The notes below the pieces were generated by a model. That model searched no databases. It saw nothing but the letters and a program-made list of their open reading frames with translations, and had not been told where the DNA came from. Shown here piece by piece: positions 62,179 through 64,000 of a stretch of 64,000 nt of DNA (positions are counted from its first letter, which is position 1; each line of letters starts with the position of its first letter). A program made the position numbers and the translations under genes. Source of the stretch: Streptomyces sp. NBC_01197 (GTDB lineage: Bacteria > Actinomycetota > Actinomycetes > Streptomycetales > Streptomycetaceae); NCBI RefSeq assembly GCF_036010505.1, contig NZ_CP108569.1:1364001-1428000 (forward strand). The letters run 5' to 3'.

Positions 62179-62205
62179 AAGACCTTGAGCAAGACCTTGA
62201 GCAAG
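62179..62205. repeat. Tandem CTTGAGCAAG sites upstream of the ROK gene
   Basis: CTTGAGCAAG occurs at 62184-62193 and 62196-62205, a 12-bp period. Each is an inverted repeat (CTTG-AG-CAAG). They lie about 130-150 nt upstream of the ROK start and resemble repeated operator sites. Confidence 0.6.
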
Positions 62206-62248
62206 GGCAGACACGGATGAGCGGGCGACCTCCCGGGGGTGAAACGGA

Positions 62249-62284
62249 CGAACCGCCCGACAGCGGATGCCGTCGGGCGGTTCG
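62249..62284. terminator. Hairpin after the 62335 permease gene
   Basis: CGAACCGCCCGAC (62249-62261) pairs perfectly with GTCGGGCGGTTCG (62272-62284), a 13-bp stem with a 10-nt loop. It ends the CUT1 importer transcript read leftward. Confidence 0.85.
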
Positions 62285-62334
62285 GGGTGGAGTTTCCGGC
62301 GTGAGATCGGCGCCAGAGAGCGGAAGAGAGCGCT

Positions 62335-63246
62335 CTACTTCAGCGCTCCCGCGGTCAGCCCCGCGACGACCTGCCGCTGGAAGACGATGTACGCCGCGAG
62401 AACCGGCAGCATCGCCATCACCAGACCGGCGAAGAGGCCGGAGTAGTCGCCCTTGTACCCCTGGCTGGTGGCCAGTTCGACCAGGCCCTGGGCCAGCACC
62501 CGCTGCTTCGGGTCGGTGTTCAGCACCGTGGGCAGCAGATACTGGTTCCACTGGCCCAGGAAGTTGAAGATGCCCACGCTGATCAGGCCCGGCTTGGCCA
62601 TCGGCAGCATCACCTGGAAGAAGGTACGGGTGTGCGAGGCACCGTCGAGCGTCGCCGCCTCGGCCACTTCTCCCGGCAGGGTGCGGAAGAACGAGGTGAG
62701 GAAGAAGACGGTGAACGGCAGTGAGTAGGCGATGTAGACCAGGATCAGGCCCTGGGTCGTGTTCAGCAGACTCATGTTGTTCATGACGAAGAACAACGGC
62801 ACCAGCGCCAGGATGATCGGGAAGCTCATCCCACCGACGAACAGGAAGTAGATGAACCTGTTCCCGGGGAAGTCGAAGCGCGCCAGCACATAGGCCGCCA
62901 TCGAGCCGAGCAGCAGCGTGCCGACGAGCGAACCGCCGACGACGACGATGGTGTGCCCGAAGTACTGGCCCATGTGCGCCTGGCCCCAGGCGCGGGACCA
63001 GTTCTCGAAGTGCAGCCGGTCGGGCAGGCTCCACGGCTTGGCGAGGATGTCGTGGTCGTTCTTGAACGAGGACATCACCGCCCACAGCAGCGGCACCACG
63101 ACCAGGACCGCCCAGATGATGAGCACGCCGTGCGAGAAGACGTTGAGGGTGCCGCCGCTCTTCTGCTCGCGGGGCGCGACGGGCTTGGTCGGCGGCGCGG
63201 ACTCACGGTCCTTGGTGAGCTCGGCCGGAGGGGTGTCAGTGGTCAT
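62335..63246 (-). CDS. Carbohydrate ABC transporter permease (MalG-like, CUT1)
   Basis: A 303-aa inner-membrane permease. A hydrophilic N-terminal tail of about 35 residues precedes the first membrane segment (SHGVLIIWAVLVVVPLLWAVMSS). The EAA loop is EAATLDGASHTRTFFQVMLPMAKP. Its ATG is 1 nt after the partner permease stop, so they are cotranscribed. It is the last gene of an importer that starts beyond the right edge. I recall a CUT1 importer at this place beside rok7B7 in S. coelicolor. Confidence 0.92.
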   Translation of the reverse strand: MTTDTPPAELTKDRESAPPTKPVAPREQKSGGTLNVFSHGVLIIWAVLVVVPLLWAVMSSFKNDHDILAKPWSLPDRLHFENWSRAWGQAHMGQYFGHTIVVVGGSLVGTLLLGSMAAYVLARFDFPGNRFIYFLFVGGMSFPIILALVPLFFVMNNMSLLNTTQGLILVYIAYSLPFTVFFLTSFFRTLPGEVAEAATLDGASHTRTFFQVMLPMAKPGLISVGIFNFLGQWNQYLLPTVLNTDPKQRVLAQGLVELATSQGYKGDYSGLFAGLVMAMLPVLAAYIVFQRQVVAGLTAGALK

Positions 63247-63247
63247 C

Positions 63248-64000
63248 TCAGAACTCCAGCCGCTCGCGCCGGCCCAGTCGCATCACGATGGCGGCGAACA
63301 CCATGGTGAGCACGAGGAGGGCGACACCGATCGTTGTCGCGTATCCGGCCGCTCCGTCGCGGAACGCCGTCTGGTAGACGAACAGCGGCAGCACGGTCGT
63401 CGATTGGGCGGGGCCGCCGGGGCCCACGCTCATGATGTTCACCGCGGCGAACGCCTCGGCGCCGAGGGACAGGATGCCCATGTACACCCAGCCCGACTGC
63501 ACGGTGTCCCAGAGCAGCGGAAGGGTGATCCGGAAGAAGGTCGTGACCCGGCTCGCGCCGTCCAGCAGCGCGGCTTCGTAGAAGTCCTTCGGGATGGACG
63601 CCATACCGGCGGAGAAGAGCACCACGAAGAAGCCGACCTGGGACCAGACCAGGACCGCGAAGATGCACCAGAGGGCCAGCTTCGGGTCGCCGAGCCAGTC
63701 CGGCTGGATGCTGTCGAGATGGATCGCGCTCAGGGCCCCGTTGAGGATGCCCCCGTCGGGGTTGTAGATGAACCTGAAGAGCAGGGCGACGATCGCGATC
63801 GACAGCACCTGCGGGAAGAAGTACGCGATCTTGTAGAACCCCGAGCCGCGTACGCCCGCTATGGCCGCGCCCTTACGGCGACGGCCGCCGACATTCAGCA
63901 TGAAGGCGAAGAACAGCGCGAGGCCGAGCGTCACCAGCGGCAGCAACAGCACGAAAAGGACGCTGTGTTCCAGGGACTTCCAGAAAGTGGAGTCGTGGAG
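63248..64000 (-). CDS. Carbohydrate ABC transporter permease (MalF-like), truncated at window edge
   Basis: The last 250 residues of a CUT1 permease whose N-terminus lies beyond position 64000. Visible membrane segments include VLLLPLVTLGLALFFAFML and IAYFFPQVLSIAIVALLFRF. The EAA loop is YEAALLDGASRVTTFFRITLPLLW. The frame is open to the last base (it reads LHDSTFWKSLEHS at the edge). It pairs with the MalG-like permease 1 nt downstream. The binding-protein gene is expected further right. Confidence 0.9.
   Translation of the reverse strand, partial: LHDSTFWKSLEHSVLFVLLLPLVTLGLALFFAFMLNVGGRRRKGAAIAGVRGSGFYKIAYFFPQVLSIAIVALLFRFIYNPDGGILNGALSAIHLDSIQPDWLGDPKLALWCIFAVLVWSQVGFFVVLFSAGMASIPKDFYEAALLDGASRVTTFFRITLPLLWDTVQSGWVYMGILSLGAEAFAAVNIMSVGPGGPAQSTTVLPLFVYQTAFRDGAAGYATTIGVALLVLTMVFAAIVMRLGRRERLEF

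Noticed and set aside
62327..62336. AGAGCGCTCT palindrome, like LacI/CebR/MalR operators
   Set aside because: It overlaps the stop codon at the end of the permease gene, not a promoter, and short GC palindromes are common by chance here.
1..64000. tRNA, rRNA, CRISPR arrays, phage genes and replication origin
   Set aside because: No cloverleaf-like sequences, spaced repeats, phage structural genes or DnaA-box clusters were recognised by eye; a covariance-model search would be needed to exclude small RNAs.

Overview
The window is high-GC actinobacterial DNA, almost certainly from a Streptomyces chromosome. The reasons are the strong third-position GC, GTG starts, leaderless genes with a TANNNT box 6-7 nt before the start codon, sugar importers that lack their own ATPase, the HemY-type/HemQ haem pair, and a ROK regulator beside xylFGH (the arrangement I recall for rok7B7 in S. 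coelicolor). Most of it looks like core chromosome. The left 2 kb (amidase, TetR, transposase remnant) is the clearest accessory part. I see no tRNA, rRNA or CRISPR.

Left part (1-27 kb): an edge-truncated amidase diverges from a TetR gene. An IS1380-like transposase remnant, a small P-loop kinase and a large unrecognised protein follow. Then come three carbohydrate loci. The first is an aldolase/SIS/DeoR locus (4.5-7.2 kb). The second is an LplABC-like importer with a Gfo/Idh/MocA oxidoreductase (7.1-12 kb). The third is a LacI-controlled importer with a YicI-like GH31 alpha-xylosidase (20.6-27.3 kb). Between the second and third lie a phosphopantetheinyl transferase with an overlapping TetR gene, msrB, murC, a RibD-like reductase, zapE, osmC, an AIM24 protein and a Pth2-like hydrolase.

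Middle part (27.5-42.4 kb): a DUF692 metalloenzyme with an extra C-terminal domain, a secreted TAP-like hydrolase, haem synthesis genes (hemQ, hemY-type oxidase, hemE) flanking a CoA-disulfide-reductase-like flavoenzyme, a DUF3000 gene, an orphan LuxR response regulator, RNase D, and a two-gene fatty acid beta-oxidation operon.

Right part (42.5-64 kb): a surface-glycopolymer-like locus holds a Tat-exported propeller-like protein, a GT2 glycosyltransferase, an Ig/cadherin-like protein, an SGNH hydrolase, a membrane-anchored TagF-like transferase, an LCP ligase, and two related beta-propeller (PLL-like) proteins. One of the two carries what looks like a dead PIG-L domain. This is the part of the window most likely to hold undescribed biology. 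After it come an APC permease, dxs, the xylFGH xylose importer with its ROK regulator, and the start of another CUT1 importer that runs off the right edge.

Several control elements can be read directly. They include a 26-bp LacI-type palindrome (26074-26099), a 22-bp palindrome over a predicted -10 (12116-12137), tandem CTTGAGCAAG sites near the ROK gene, a 19-bp-stem hairpin inside xylFGH, and a 24-bp perfect-stem bidirectional terminator (34434-34486).
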